This document shows positions 16,391 through 26,765 of a stretch of 64,000 nt of DNA, piece after piece. Under the pieces are notes generated by a model, which made no database searches, was not told where the DNA came from, and worked only from the letters and a program-made list of their open reading frames with translations. Position 1 is the first letter of the stretch; every line of letters begins with the position of its first letter. The position numbers and the translations under genes are program-made. Location of the stretch: assembly GCF_002866025.1 (NCBI RefSeq), contig NZ_LNDE01000004.1, forward strand, positions 62,001 to 126,000. Direction: 5' to 3'. The stretch comes from Thermotoga sp. KOL6 (GTDB taxonomy: Bacteria; Thermotogota; Thermotogae; Thermotogales; Thermotogaceae).

Positions 16391-16840
16391 TTGAAAGTGA
16401 TTCTTCTGAAGGACGTTCCAAAGATCGGAAAAAAGGGTGAAGTCAAGGAAGTATCAGATGGGTATGCGAGAAATTATTTGATTCCTCGGGGTCTTGCGAA
16501 AGAATATACGAAAGGACTCGAGAGGGCGATAGAACACGAAAAAGAAATAGAGAGAAAAAGGAGAGAACGAGAAAAAGAAGAAAGTGAAAAGATTTTGAAG
16601 GAGTTGAAAAAGAGGACACATATTATAAAAGCCAAAGCAGGAAAAGGTGGAAAAATTTTTGGAGCGGTCACAGCAACAACTTTAGCAGAAGAAATCTCGA
16701 AACTAACAGGATTGAAGTTAGACAAAAAATGGTTCAAATTGGAAAAACCGATAAAAGAGGTGGGAAATTACTCTGTGGAAGTTTCCCTTCCTGGTGGTGT
16801 TAGGGATACTATAGAGATCAAGGTGGAGAGAGAGGAATGA
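16391..16840 (+). CDS. rplI: 50S ribosomal protein L9
   Basis: A 149-residue protein. The N-terminal globular domain has the L9 signature ([20 protein letters not shown] and [12 protein letters not shown]). It continues with the long charged helix at about 45-75 and the C-terminal rRNA-binding domain with [15 protein letters not shown]. The start is TTG 16391 after AGGAGG, 9 bases upstream. It overlaps the tRNase Z gene by 4 bases. Confidence 0.96.
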   Translation: MKVILLKDVPKIGKKGEVKEVSDGYARNYLIPRGLAKEYTKGLERAIEHEKEIERKRREREKEESEKILKELKKRTHIIKAKAGKGGKIFGAVTATTLAEEISKLTGLKLDKKWFKLEKPIKEVGNYSVEVSLPGGVRDTIEIKVEREE

Positions 16841-17679
16841 ACATAATAGGGTTTTCAAAAGCTCTCTTCTCAACTTGGGTTTATTACTCTCCTGAGCGTA
16901 TTCTCTTCGACGCAGGGGAAGGAGTTTCTACCACTCTCGGTAGCAAGGTTTACGCCTTCAAATATGTGTTTCTCACCCATGGGCATGTAGATCATGTAGC
17001 GGGTTTATGGGGTGTTGTGAACATAAGAAACAACGGGATGGGAGACAGGGAGAAACCCCTCGATGTGTACTATCCAAAAGGTAACAAAGCCGTCGAAGAA
17101 TACACGAATTTCATAAAAAAAGCGAATCCAGAGCTACGTTTTTCTTTCAACGTTCATCCATTGGAAGAAGGAGAGAGAGTGTTTTTAAGAGAAGCGGGTG
17201 GTTTTAAGCGGTACGTTCAACCTTTCAAGACAAAACATGTGGCATCTGAGGTGAGTTTTGGGTATCACGTTTTTGAAGTCAGAAGGAAGCTAAAAAGGGA
17301 ATTTCAGGGTTTAGATAGCAGAGAGATCGCCAAGCTGGTTAAGAAAAAGGGAAGAGACTTTGTCACAGAAGAATATCATAAGAAGATTCTCACTATCAGT
17401 GGTGATTCGCTTGCGCTCGATCCTGAGGAGGTGAAAGATACTGAACTTCTCATTCATGAATGTACCTTCTTGGATTCTCGTGATCGGAGGTATAAAAATC
17501 ACGCTTCAATAGAAGAAGTTATGCAAACAGTTAAGAAAGCGGGTGTCAAGAGGGTGATACTCTATCATATCTCCACGCGATACATCAGAAAACTCAAATC
17601 TATCATAAAAAAGTACAGAGAGATGATGCCGGATGTAGAAATAATGTATATGGATCCTAGGAAGGTGTTTGAGATGTAG
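16837..17679 (+). CDS. rnz: Ribonuclease Z (tRNase Z)
   Basis: An endonuclease that processes the 3' end of precursor tRNAs. The 280-residue protein belongs to the metallo-beta-lactamase fold: the THGHVDH motif at about 48-54 binds zinc, with SGDS near 188-191 and HECTF further on. It matches the short T. maritima tRNase Z, which is known to cut after an encoded CCA rather than before it. The tRNA-Leu in this window does encode CCA. It overlaps rplI by 4 bases and the next gene reads on in the same direction. Confidence 0.93.
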   Translation: MNIIGFSKALFSTWVYYSPERILFDAGEGVSTTLGSKVYAFKYVFLTHGHVDHVAGLWGVVNIRNNGMGDREKPLDVYYPKGNKAVEEYTNFIKKANPELRFSFNVHPLEEGERVFLREAGGFKRYVQPFKTKHVASEVSFGYHVFEVRRKLKREFQGLDSREIAKLVKKKGRDFVTEEYHKKILTISGDSLALDPEEVKDTELLIHECTFLDSRDRRYKNHASIEEVMQTVKKAGVKRVILYHISTRYIRKLKSIIKKYREMMPDVEIMYMDPRKVFEM

Positions 17680-17698
17680 GATGCAGAGGGGGGATAAC

Positions 17699-18121
17699 AT
17701 GGAAGCCTGGGTGTTCTGGCTCATCCTTGGTGTAATACTGATGGTAGCAGAAATACTCACTCCTACCTTTTTCATCTTTTGGTTTGGTGTAGGAGCACTT
17801 GCTGCGTCGTTGGTTTCTCTTTATTTGGGTATTTACGTCCAGTTAATCGTTTTTGGAGTAGTCTCCATTGTGTTAGTTCTCCTTACCAGAAGGCTCGTTC
17901 AGCATTGGGAATCACCTAGAAAGATACATGTAGAGGAAATTGTAGGTAAGGTAGCGCTTGTCATAGAAAAGATCGATAACAAAAGTGGAACAGGTCTTGT
18001 GAAGATCAACGGTGATATTTGGCGTGCTTTTTCTGAAGACGACGAAGAGATTATTGAAAAAGGTGAGCATGTAAAGATCTTAAGGGTAGAAGGAGCTCAT
18101 GTAGTTGTGAAAAGAGTATGA
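17699..18121 (+). CDS. NfeD-like membrane protein
   Basis: A 140-residue protein of the short NfeD class, with two or three N-terminal membrane helices (to about residue 63) and a C-terminal OB-fold-like domain (about 75-140, with VGKVALVIEKI and GDIWRAFSED). ATG 17699 follows GGGGGG. NfeD proteins pair with stomatin/SPFH proteins, and one follows 14 bases downstream. The pair is thought to act in membrane organisation or quality control. Confidence 0.87.
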   Translation: MEAWVFWLILGVILMVAEILTPTFFIFWFGVGALAASLVSLYLGIYVQLIVFGVVSIVLVLLTRRLVQHWESPRKIHVEEIVGKVALVIEKIDNKSGTGLVKINGDIWRAFSEDDEEIIEKGEHVKILRVEGAHVVVKRV

Positions 18122-18135
18122 GGAGGTGAGTGATT

Positions 18136-19062
18136 ATGTTAGTGGCTCTTATTGTTATCGTTTTTTTCCTGTTGATTGTTGCTGCCAGTTCACTGAGGAT
18201 AGTTCGTCCCTATGAACGAGGTTTGGTTGAACGCCTTGGAAAATTCAAGAGAGAAGTAGGTGCGGGAATACACTTTATTATCCCATTTTTTGAAAGAATG
18301 ATAAAGGTGGACATGAGGGAAAAAGTGATCGATGTACCTCCACAGGAAGTTATCACGAGGGACAATGTTGTAGTTACAGTTGACGCAGTAATATATTACG
18401 AGATCACAGATGCGTACAAAGTTGTTTACAACGTTAGTAATTTCGAGATGGCAACGATAAAGCTTGCACAGACGAATTTGAGGAATGTGATAGGAGAACT
18501 GGAACTCGATCAAACATTGACTTCTAGAGAGAGAATAAACATGAAACTTCGAACAGTCCTCGATGAGGCAACTGATAAGTGGGGTGTGAGAATCACACGA
18601 GTTGAAATTAAGAAGATCGATCCTCCTCAGGATATTACAGATGCTATGAGTAAACAAATGAAGGCAGAGAGAACAAAAAGAGCAGCTATACTGGAGGCAG
18701 AAGGATACAAACAGGCTCAGATTTTGAGAGCGGAAGGTGAGAAAAATGCGGCTATTTTGAGAGCAGAGGGTGAGGCGGAAGCAATAAAGCGAGTCGCTGA
18801 AGCGAACATGCAGAAACTCATTCTCGAAGCTAGAGGGCAAGCTGAAGCGATAAAACTTGTTTTCAACGCGATACACGAAGGAAATCCAACCAAAGATTTG
18901 CTTACTGTTAGATATCTAGAAACGCTTAAAGAAATGGCCAACGGTCAAGCGACCAAAATATTCTTACCCTTCGAAGCTAGTTCCATATTGGCAAGTTTGG
19001 GTGTTATCTCTGAAATTTTCAAGAAAGAGGAGAAAGAAGAAAATAAGAGGGATGAGAAATGA
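18136..19062 (+). CDS. Stomatin/SPFH (band 7) protein, QmcA type
   Basis: A 308-residue membrane-anchored protein with one N-terminal helix ([19 protein letters not shown]), the SPFH domain ([16 protein letters not shown] to about 190), a long Ala/Glu-rich coiled coil (about 190-245, with [19 protein letters not shown]) and a C-terminal segment. Such proteins form large rings or microdomains in the membrane. ATG 18136 is 9 bases after AGGAGG; a GTG 6 bases earlier is too close. It overlaps the next gene by 4 bases. Confidence 0.92.
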   Translation: MLVALIVIVFFLLIVAASSLRIVRPYERGLVERLGKFKREVGAGIHFIIPFFERMIKVDMREKVIDVPPQEVITRDNVVVTVDAVIYYEITDAYKVVYNVSNFEMATIKLAQTNLRNVIGELELDQTLTSRERINMKLRTVLDEATDKWGVRITRVEIKKIDPPQDITDAMSKQMKAERTKRAAILEAEGYKQAQILRAEGEKNAAILRAEGEAEAIKRVAEANMQKLILEARGQAEAIKLVFNAIHEGNPTKDLLTVRYLETLKEMANGQATKIFLPFEASSILASLGVISEIFKKEEKEENKRDEK

Positions 19063-19541
19063 CCTGGTTTTTTGAAGGAATTGTTTTTTCTGGAGTAGGG
19101 TTTGTGACGTCCATCTTTTTTTCTTATCTGTATTTGAAAAAGCGTGAAAGATTGGATCTGAGTGCTTTCAGAATCTTCAACGAATTTACAACTTTGGGTT
19201 TGTTGTTCTTGTTCTCCTGGGTGTTGAGAACTTCGATATTTTATTTGATAGTTGCAGCTCTTTCAGTTTTGTTTTTCCTAGGAAAGTCTGTGCATTTCTT
19301 AACGGGAATAAGTGAACAGTATCGCATACTTTTCCTATCTTTTGAGTACAACGACAAAGAGTTCAGTCTTTATCAGATCAAAAAAAGGTTGTTCAAAACT
19401 TTTGTAAAACCGGTTCTGAGTTTCTTTGGTCTATATACCATCTTTTCTAATACTGAGCTGAAAAATCCTCTCATAATTTCCATAATTTTGTTTCTTGGTG
19501 TAACAATAGGTTTACTAAATGGAATGGACAAATTCGACTAA
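19059..19541 (+). CDS. Small membrane protein of unknown function
   Basis: I do not recognise a family. The 160-residue protein is rich in Phe and Leu, with about four hydrophobic segments (roughly 5-25, 47-62, 65-85 and 130-152) and a charged middle ([18 protein letters not shown]). It is coupled to the stomatin gene by an ATGA overlap, which points to a role with the NfeD/SPFH pair at the membrane. This is inference from position. Confidence 0.75.
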   Translation: MTWFFEGIVFSGVGFVTSIFFSYLYLKKRERLDLSAFRIFNEFTTLGLLFLFSWVLRTSIFYLIVAALSVLFFLGKSVHFLTGISEQYRILFLSFEYNDKEFSLYQIKKRLFKTFVKPVLSFFGLYTIFSNTELKNPLIISIILFLGVTIGLLNGMDKFD

Positions 19542-19543
19542 TT

Positions 19544-19552
19544 TGGTAGAAT
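19544..19552 (+). promoter_or_regulatory. Possible extended -10 before the PDO gene
   Basis: TGGTAGAAT with TGGACA 16 bases before its hexamer. Transcription would start at about the ribosome binding site, leaving a leader of only about 12 bases, so this is weak. Confidence 0.35.
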
Positions 19553-19570
19553 AATACCGGAGGTGAAAAA

Positions 19571-20236
19571 ATGGGAGTTTTGTCGGAAAAGGATGTTGCT
19601 TATCTCAGAGACCTTTTTAGGAAAGAGCTGGAAAAGAAAGTGAAGATTTTGTTCTTCGAAACCAAAGATAAGGCACGTTGTCAGTATTGTGAAATCACCG
19701 CCCAGGTACTCGAGGAACTCGCTTCAGTCGATTCAAGGATAGAGCTCGAAATGCACGATTTCGATTCTGAAAAAGAACTCGTTGAGAAGTACGCTGTGGA
19801 AATGGTACCCGCTACTATCCTTCTTTCAGAGGATGAAAAGGACTACGGTATTAGATTTTACGGAGTACCTTCTGGTCATGAATTTGGAACATTGATACAA
19901 GACATAATCACTGTTTCGAAAGGAAAACCGCAACTTTCGGAAGAGAGTATACAAAAATTGCAGTCTATTGAAGAACCCATAAGGATCAGTGTCTTCGTAA
20001 CTCCCACATGCCCTTATTGTCCTAGAGCCGTTCTCATGGCACACAACATGGCTATGGCAAGTGACAAAATAGTTGGAGAAATGATCGAAGCGAACGAATA
20101 TTGGGAGCTGAGTGAAAAATTTGGAGTGTCTTCCGTTCCACATATCGTGATAAATAGAGATCCTTCGAAGTTTTTCGTGGGAGCTTATCCTGAAAAAGAA
20201 TTCATAAACGAGGTGTTGAGACTCGCAAAGGGGTGA
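19571..20236 (+). CDS. Protein disulfide oxidoreductase (glutaredoxin-like, two thioredoxin folds)
   Basis: A 221-residue protein with two thioredoxin-like units, typical of hyperthermophile PDOs that form or exchange protein disulfides in the cytoplasm. Both redox sites are intact: C37-Q-Y-C40 in the first unit and C147-P-Y-C150 in the second. Cis-Pro segments (EMVPATI, SSVPHIV) are present. GGAGG lies 7 bases before ATG 19571. The next gene, a thioredoxin reductase, is 6 bases away and is probably its electron donor. Confidence 0.92.
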   Translation: MGVLSEKDVAYLRDLFRKELEKKVKILFFETKDKARCQYCEITAQVLEELASVDSRIELEMHDFDSEKELVEKYAVEMVPATILLSEDEKDYGIRFYGVPSGHEFGTLIQDIITVSKGKPQLSEESIQKLQSIEEPIRISVFVTPTCPYCPRAVLMAHNMAMASDKIVGEMIEANEYWELSEKFGVSSVPHIVINRDPSKFFVGAYPEKEFINEVLRLAKG

Positions 20237-20242
20237 GAAGCG

Positions 20243-21196
20243 ATGGTCTTCTTTGATACTGGATCCATGAAGAAAAGGGAAATCAAGGATAAGTACGATG
20301 TGGTAGTTATTGGAGGAGGTCCTGCTGGCCTCACTGCTGCTATTTACGCTAGAAGAGCGGGTCTTTCTGTATTGGTCGTTGAGAAAGCGATCGAGGGTGG
20401 ATACGTGAATCTCACCCATCTTGTTGAAAACTATCCTGGCTTTCCGAAAATCACGGGTGAAGAACTTGCCTCTAAATTCAAGGAACACGCCGAAAGTTTC
20501 GGAGCGGACATATACAACGCAGAGGTTGTGAAACTGGAAATTCAGGGAGACAAAAAAATTGTTGAGCTAGACGATGGAAAAAAAGTGGAATCCCCTGTGG
20601 TAATCGTTGCAACTGGAGCGAATCCTAAGAAATTGAACGTGCCTGGCGAGAAAGAATTTTTCGGTAGAGGAGTTTCTTATTGTGCAACGTGCGATGGATA
20701 TCTTTTTTCTGGGAAAGATATAGTAGTCGTAGGTGGAGGAGACAGTGCGTGTGATGAATCTATATTCCTTTCTAACATAGTAAACAAAATCACGATGGTG
20801 CAACTACTGGAAACGCTCACGGCAGCGAAAGCTCTTCAAGAAAGAGTTCTAAGTAATCCAAAAATAGAAATTATTTACAATTCCACCGTAAAAGAAATAC
20901 GTGGAAAAGATAAAGTTGAAGAAGTCGTGATAGAGAACGTTAAAACAGGTGAAACGAAAATCTTGAAAGCTGATGGAGTGTTTATATTCATTGGGTTAGA
21001 TCCGAACTCCAAACTTCTAGAAGGACTGGTAGAGATGGATCAATATGGATACGTTGTAACAGATGAAAACATGGAAACCAACGTGAAAGGGCTTTATGCA
21101 ATTGGAGATGTGAGGAAAAAGAATCTTAGGCAAATAGTGACGGCTGTAGCCGATGGAGCGATTGCTATCGAACACGCTGCAAAGCATTATTTTTGA
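20243..21196 (+). CDS. trxB: Thioredoxin reductase
   Basis: A 317-residue FAD flavoprotein that reduces thioredoxin or the adjacent PDO. The FAD-binding GGGPAGLTAA lies near residue 24, the redox pair is C147-A-T-C150, and the nucleotide site GGGDSACDE is near 165. The usual HRRxxxR motif that binds the NADPH 2'-phosphate is replaced by QLLETLTA, so NADH use or dual use is likely. Its last 10 bases overlap the convergent ftsI. A second ATG lies at 20267 but has no better ribosome site. Confidence 0.93.
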   Translation: MVFFDTGSMKKREIKDKYDVVVIGGGPAGLTAAIYARRAGLSVLVVEKAIEGGYVNLTHLVENYPGFPKITGEELASKFKEHAESFGADIYNAEVVKLEIQGDKKIVELDDGKKVESPVVIVATGANPKKLNVPGEKEFFGRGVSYCATCDGYLFSGKDIVVVGGGDSACDESIFLSNIVNKITMVQLLETLTAAKALQERVLSNPKIEIIYNSTVKEIRGKDKVEEVVIENVKTGETKILKADGVFIFIGLDPNSKLLEGLVEMDQYGYVVTDENMETNVKGLYAIGDVRKKNLRQIVTAVADGAIAIEHAAKHYF

Positions 21197-22938
21197 TTGC
21201 CTAGGGTTAAAACAACTTCCTCTTCCAGAGGATGATTGGGTGGGGGTGACTGATTCGTCACTACCCACCCTTTTCCATTTATCTTAACGTTTTTTGCTCT
21301 AAGGGAATCTAACACAAGAAGGGCGTCTCTGATAGGCAAACCTATCAAATCAGGCATCAAGCCATCGATGACTTTTATTTTCTCTTCTTTTCCTTCCACC
21401 AGAAGTTCTGCTATTCGTCTGAACACAGGGGCAGCGACATCCCCGCCGTAGAACATTCCAGAGGGACTGTCTAAGTGCACCAAAATCGTATATTTTGGAT
21501 CATCAGCTGGGAAGAAACCTACGAAAATCGAATGATAGAGATCTTTGTACTCTCCAGAGACCGCTTTTTGGGCTGTACCTGTTTTTCCGGCGATCTCCAA
21601 ACCTATCATTTGTGCAAGTTTTCCTGTCCCATTTTTAACAACGTCCACCATAGCTTGTTTTATAACTTTGACGACATCTTCAGAAAAGATCTTCCTCTTT
21701 TCCACGGGAGAGTCTTTCGAAATAGACGGTTTTATCCAGTAACCATTGTTGGCAAAAATATTGAGGGCAGATATCAACTGTAATGGGGTGACGCCGATTC
21801 CTTGGCCGATAGAGATCTCAGCAGGATCTATGAGTGACCACTTACTTGGTTCTCTTAGAACACCTTCGATTTCTCCTTCCATCTCCACACCTGTTTTGCT
21901 ACCGAATCCCACTTTTTTTAGCCACTTGTAAAAGCCATCTACACCAATCTTTTTAACGATCAGCTCTCCAACTTTTACACTCATAACATTACACGATTTC
22001 ACTATACCTGTTGGGAAGCTGATTTTCCCATGTTTCTCAATATCTCTTATGACGATGGACAAGCTCTCGACTGGTTTTATCCATCCGTTGCATTCTATTG
22101 TCATCGAAACGGAAGCAGCTGCCGTTTCTAAAGCGATCGCGTAAACTACTGGTTTTATGGTGGAGCCAGGCTCGATGTATCCACCGATCAGATCGTTCCA
22201 GTTTCGAGTGGTTACCATCGAGATTATCTTCCCGGTTTTTGATTCCATGACAATTGCGTGACCAGCTGCTGCGGAGAATTCTTTCACCGCCTTTTCAACG
22301 ATCTCATAGACACGCCTCTGAAGATCTAAGTCGATGGACGTCTGAACGTCTTTCCCGTTTTCTGGTAAGGAGTAACCTGTGAGAACCGGAGAAAGCCTGG
22401 GTCCTTTGTATAAAAACTCCATGAATCCCCCTTTTTTTCCTTTCAATACATTCTCGAAAAAACCTTCAATACCTCCTTTTCCCTTCTCGTTCAACACGGT
22501 TCCAATGAGAACACCCATACCATAATCTTGAATTTTCTTTCTGCGATATTCCAACTCCAAACTAACGAACGGAATGATATCAGGTTCTATTTTTTTCAAC
22601 ACGTCTTCTTTGTTTTCAGCTTCAGCCAGCTTGAAGAAATTGTGTTTCAGAACATCATCAACGTCTTCCTCTATGCCGCACGCTTCTAAAGTTCTTTCAA
22701 GGGCGGCTTTCTCACCTTTTTGCCTCTTGAAGAAATCAACATCTAGATAGGCAACATATTTAGGAGAATCGTAGGCTATCCTCCTTCTTTTCGCATCCAA
22801 GATACTTCCTCTTTTGGGAGGAATAAAGATATACCAGTGGGGATTCCCTCTTCCAAGGGGAAAGAAAAAGAAGTTCACAAACGAAATGATTAAAAACAGT
22901 GCAAAGACTAACAACAAGAATCCTAATCTTTTTTCCAT
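21187..22938 (-). CDS. ftsI: Class B penicillin-binding protein, FtsI/SpoVD type
   Basis: A septal peptidoglycan transpeptidase of 583 residues. It has one N-terminal helix (about 6-27), a dimerisation region, and the transpeptidase domain with S259-T-I-K262, S315-C-N317 and K452-T-G454. A single PASTA domain ends the protein (about 525-583), as in SpoVD and PBP2X. The upstream neighbours rsmH and an ftsL-like gene are the usual start of the division and cell wall cluster. A hairpin with a following T run, acting on the plus strand, is embedded in its last codons. Confidence 0.92.
   Translation of the reverse strand: MEKRLGFLLLVFALFLIISFVNFFFFPLGRGNPHWYIFIPPKRGSILDAKRRRIAYDSPKYVAYLDVDFFKRQKGEKAALERTLEACGIEEDVDDVLKHNFFKLAEAENKEDVLKKIEPDIIPFVSLELEYRRKKIQDYGMGVLIGTVLNEKGKGGIEGFFENVLKGKKGGFMEFLYKGPRLSPVLTGYSLPENGKDVQTSIDLDLQRRVYEIVEKAVKEFSAAAGHAIVMESKTGKIISMVTTRNWNDLIGGYIEPGSTIKPVVYAIALETAAASVSMTIECNGWIKPVESLSIVIRDIEKHGKISFPTGIVKSCNVMSVKVGELIVKKIGVDGFYKWLKKVGFGSKTGVEMEGEIEGVLREPSKWSLIDPAEISIGQGIGVTPLQLISALNIFANNGYWIKPSISKDSPVEKRKIFSEDVVKVIKQAMVDVVKNGTGKLAQMIGLEIAGKTGTAQKAVSGEYKDLYHSIFVGFFPADDPKYTILVHLDSPSGMFYGGDVAAPVFRRIAELLVEGKEEKIKVIDGLMPDLIGLPIRDALLVLDSLRAKNVKINGKGWVVTNQSPPPNHPLEEEVVLTLGNQK
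21238..21274 (+). terminator. Terminator-like hairpin for trxB inside ftsI
   Basis: On the plus strand GGGTGGG pairs with CCCACCC, an inner TGAC pairs with GTCA, and TTTT follows. It lies 42 bases after the trxB stop and within the coding sequence of ftsI on the other strand. Confidence 0.5.
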
Positions 22939-22947
22939 CTAACGCTT

Positions 22948-23202
22948 TCACTCCGAAGGATACAGGAGATTGAAGTGGGAAGAGATGTAATTGAATTCTT
23001 CCTTCAGAGATTGATATGTTCTCTCCATTTCCTTTATCTCGAGCTCTAACCTTCTGTTGCTTTGGACTAAGTGGAAAGAGAGCATGCCTATTCTCAATGC
23101 TGTTATCCCCACAAATATTAAGATGGTAATAACAAGAATTGTGAAAACAAGTTGGGGAGAAAGTACCAGAACCTTTGACTTTTGATTAACCTTCGCTGGC
23201 AG
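22948..23202 (-). CDS. ftsL: FtsL-like cell division protein, CTG start
   Basis: A gene of 84 codons between rsmH and ftsI. Read from CTG 23202 it encodes a short basic N terminus (P-A-K-V-N-Q-K-S-K), one membrane helix (about 12-38, LVFTILVITILIFVGI) and a coiled coil (about 45-75, with RRLELEIKEMERTY), ending near LLYPSE. This is the architecture of FtsL, which links FtsI to the divisome, and position agrees. The CTG lies 8 bases after GGAGG; an ATT overlapping the rsmH stop is another candidate start. No ATG, GTG or TTG is available before the helix. FtsL proteins are poorly conserved, so the name rests on topology and location. Confidence 0.75.
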   Translation of the reverse strand: MPAKVNQKSKVLVLSPQLVFTILVITILIFVGITALRIGMLSFHLVQSNRRLELEIKEMERTYQSLKEEFNYISSHFNLLYPSE

Positions 23203-23203
23203 T

Positions 23204-24115
<912 letters not shown>

Positions 24116-24140
24116 TTACGATATTCTTCGCTTGTAGAGA

Positions 24141-24168
24141 ATTATAACGTGTTTTTCATAAAAATCAA
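24141..24168 (-). promoter_or_regulatory. Promoter of rsmH-ftsL-ftsI
   Basis: On the minus strand TTGATT (24163-24168), a 16-base spacer, then a perfect TATAAT (24141-24146), about 40 bases before the rsmH ATG. Confidence 0.65.
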
Positions 24169-24255
24169 AAAAATATGAACATACTTTGAAGCAAGGGGAA
24201 ATAGCTTCTAGAAAGGATTCCCAGTCAAAAACTTCAAATAAACTGGTGTATACTA

Positions 24256-24284
24256 TTGAAATATCGAGTGCAAAACATTATATT
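24256..24284 (+). promoter_or_regulatory. Promoter of the HSP100 gene
   Basis: TTGAAA (24256-24261), a 17-base spacer and TATATT (24279-24284). Transcription would start near 24291, just before the CIRCE-like repeat, the normal arrangement for HrcA control. Confidence 0.65.
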
Positions 24285-24308
24285 ATAACATAAATTTTAC
24301 TTTTTAGT

Positions 24309-24335
24309 TTATCATTCGTAATATTAGAGTGCTAA
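24309..24335. promoter_or_regulatory. Degenerate CIRCE before the HSP100 gene
   Basis: The right arm GAGTGCTAA is a perfect CIRCE half; the left arm TTATCATTC matches 7 of 9 consensus bases; the spacer is exactly 9. It lies in the leader between promoter and ATG 24359. Confidence 0.8.
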
Positions 24336-24358
24336 TATTTTGTACGGAGGTGAGAATT

Positions 24359-26737
24359 ATGAGGAATTTAAACGACAAGATGAAGGATATTTTTGAAAAG
24401 AGTGTAGAGGATCTTAAAGACAGAAATCAAAATCTTCTTAGACCCGAGCATATTCTTCTTCAGCTTCTCTATGAAGAAAACGAAGTTACGAAGATACTAA
24501 AGGAAGTTGGCGTGAACGCGGAAGAGGTAATCGATGAACTCGAGGATTATATTGATTCTCAGTACGGTATATTCTATGGATTTTCTGATCAAATCTACGT
24601 GTCCAAAGAACTCTCTTATGTTTTGGAATTAGCAAGGAAAGAGGCTAGACTTTTCAAACAAAAAGATGTGAGTCCTCTTCATTTCCTTCTTGGTCTTTTG
24701 AGAGATGGCTCGACGCATGCTGCCCGCGTTCTCAAGAAACACGGAGTGGATTACGAAAAGGTTCTACAGAAAGTGAAAGAACATGAAGAAGAATTTGTAG
24801 CTGAGAAATCTCCAATAGTAGCTTTTGCCACCGATCTCACAAAATTGGCGAGAGAAGGTAAGGTTGGTCCTATTATAGGAAGAGACAAGGAAATTGAGCG
24901 CGTAATCGAGATTTTGATGAGAAAAACGAAAAACAATCCTATTCTTATTGGTGATCCTGGTGTTGGAAAGACAGCTATTGTTGAAGGACTCGCACAAAGA
25001 ATAATCGAAGGGAAAGTGCCCGATTCTCTGAAAAATGTACGTATTTTGATGGTTGATCTTGGTAGAATGATAGCGGGTACCAAGTACAGAGGAGAATTTG
25101 AGGAAAGGTTGAAATCGTTCCTCGATGAGGTGATGAAGCAGAAGGAGAATACAATTCTCTTCATCGATGAAATTCATACCATAGTTGGAGCTGGTGCTGC
25201 AGAAGGAGCGATGGATGCGGCTAACATGCTGAAACCAGCTCTTGCACGCGGTGAGATAAGGGTTATAGGAGCAACCACGTTAGATGAATACAGAAAACAT
25301 ATAGAAAAAGACAAAGCATTGGCCAGGAGATTCCAACCTGTGATGGTAAAAGAACCCAGTGTAGAGGAAACCATAGAGATTTTAAAAGGTTTGAAAAAGG
25401 TGTACGAAGAACATCACAAAGTCAGGATAGAGGACGAAGCCATAGAAGCTGCAGCAAAGCTTTCAGCAAGGTATATAACCGATAGATTCCTCCCAGATAA
25501 GGCTATCGATCTTTTGGACGAAGCTGCAGCAAGGGTGAAGCTTGGTTTTTCCAAACAGAAAAAGGATGAAACCAAACTTCAGGAACTCGAAAGGAAGATA
25601 AAGGAACTTGAATCTCGGATTGATGAACTCACGGTGAGATCGCAGTACAAAGAAGCCGCAGAACTTAAGAAAGAGCTTTTCAAGCTCAAGAGTGAGTATG
25701 AATCTCTGAAAAGTGACAAACCAGTTGTTACAGCAGAAAAGATAGCTGAGGTAGTGGAGTCATGGTCCGGCGTTCCTGTGTCCAGAATTGTGGAATCTGA
25801 GAAAGAGAAGCTTTTGAAATTGGAGGAAATCATACATCAAAGATTGGTTGATCAGGAAGAAGCTGTCAGAGTTGTTGCAGATGCCATAAGGAAAGCCAGA
25901 GCGGGTATAAAAGATCCGAACAGGCCTGTGGGTACATTCCTGTTCCTTGGACCCACGGGTGTCGGTAAAACTGAGCTTGCGAAAACGCTCGCTGAAGTTT
26001 TATTTGGAAGCGAAAACGCTATGATTAGAATCGATATGAGTGAATATATGGAAAAACATGCCGTCTCCAAATTGATAGGAGCACCTCCGGGATATGTTGG
26101 TTACGAAGAAGGAGGGCAGCTCACGGAAGCGGTGAGGAGAAGACCTTACAGTGTGATTCTCCTCGATGAAATAGAAAAAGCACATCCTGATGTGTTCAAC
26201 ATCCTGCTCCAAATAATGGATGATGGTAGATTGACCGATGCGAAAGGGAACGTGGTAGACTTCAAAAACACAATCATTATCATGACAAGTAATATTGCAA
26301 GCGATCTTATTCTGAACTACGTCAAGGAAGGAAGAAGTTTCGATGAGATTGAAGAAAAGGTAAGAGAAGAGCTCAAGCATTACTTCAGACCTGAATTCAT
26401 AAACAGGATAGATCATGTAGTTGTGTTCAAACCTTTGACCAAAGAGCATATGAAACAGATTGTTGAAATTATGATCAAAAGACTTGAAGATCGTCTGAAA
26501 GATAAGAACATAAAGCTCACGATTACTAACGCAGCAAAAGAGTACCTTGCAGAAAAAGGATACGATCCAACGTTCGGTGCGCGACCTCTAAGAAGGCTCA
26601 TAGAAAAAGAAATAGAAACACCCCTTGCCAAAATGATCATAGCAGGTGAAGTGAAAGAAGGACAAACGGTGAGAGTGGATCATGATGGTGAAAAGTTGAT
26701 ATTAGAGGTGGCTAGGGAACTAGAAAAAGTACAATGA
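24359..26737 (+). CDS. HSP100 AAA+ ATPase, ClpC/ClpB-like hybrid
   Basis: A 792-residue unfoldase or disaggregase. It has an N domain (about 1-145), AAA module 1 with Walker A GDPGVGKT (about 198-205), a short coiled middle domain of some 60 residues (about 395-453), and AAA module 2 with GPTGVGKT (about 531-538). The middle domain is short like that of ClpC. However, the second module lacks the IGF/VGF/IGL tripeptide used to dock ClpP, and its end ([13 protein letters not shown] and following) is most like ClpB. I therefore give no symbol. CIRCE and a sigma-A type promoter precede it. ATG 24359 follows CGGAGG. Confidence 0.9.
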   Translation: MRNLNDKMKDIFEKSVEDLKDRNQNLLRPEHILLQLLYEENEVTKILKEVGVNAEEVIDELEDYIDSQYGIFYGFSDQIYVSKELSYVLELARKEARLFKQKDVSPLHFLLGLLRDGSTHAARVLKKHGVDYEKVLQKVKEHEEEFVAEKSPIVAFATDLTKLAREGKVGPIIGRDKEIERVIEILMRKTKNNPILIGDPGVGKTAIVEGLAQRIIEGKVPDSLKNVRILMVDLGRMIAGTKYRGEFEERLKSFLDEVMKQKENTILFIDEIHTIVGAGAAEGAMDAANMLKPALARGEIRVIGATTLDEYRKHIEKDKALARRFQPVMVKEPSVEETIEILKGLKKVYEEHHKVRIEDEAIEAAAKLSARYITDRFLPDKAIDLLDEAAARVKLGFSKQKKDETKLQELERKIKELESRIDELTVRSQYKEAAELKKELFKLKSEYESLKSDKPVVTAEKIAEVVESWSGVPVSRIVESEKEKLLKLEEIIHQRLVDQEEAVRVVADAIRKARAGIKDPNRPVGTFLFLGPTGVGKTELAKTLAEVLFGSENAMIRIDMSEYMEKHAVSKLIGAPPGYVGYEEGGQLTEAVRRRPYSVILLDEIEKAHPDVFNILLQIMDDGRLTDAKGNVVDFKNTIIIMTSNIASDLILNYVKEGRSFDEIEEKVREELKHYFRPEFINRIDHVVVFKPLTKEHMKQIVEIMIKRLEDRLKDKNIKLTITNAAKEYLAEKGYDPTFGARPLRRLIEKEIETPLAKMIIAGEVKEGQTVRVDHDGEKLILEVARELEKVQ

Positions 26738-26765
26738 GGGGGCGTCAGCCCCCTTTTCTTTTTTC
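26737..26765 (+). terminator. Terminator after the HSP100 gene
   Basis: GGGGGC, loop GTCA, GCCCCC, then TTTTCTTTTTT. The stop codon of the convergent tsaB lies in the hairpin. Confidence 0.9.

Noticed and set aside
18190-18876. 228-codon minus-strand frame opposite the stomatin gene
   Set aside because: Shadow of a conserved gene; its composition (Cys, Ser, Phe rich) is unlike the neighbours.
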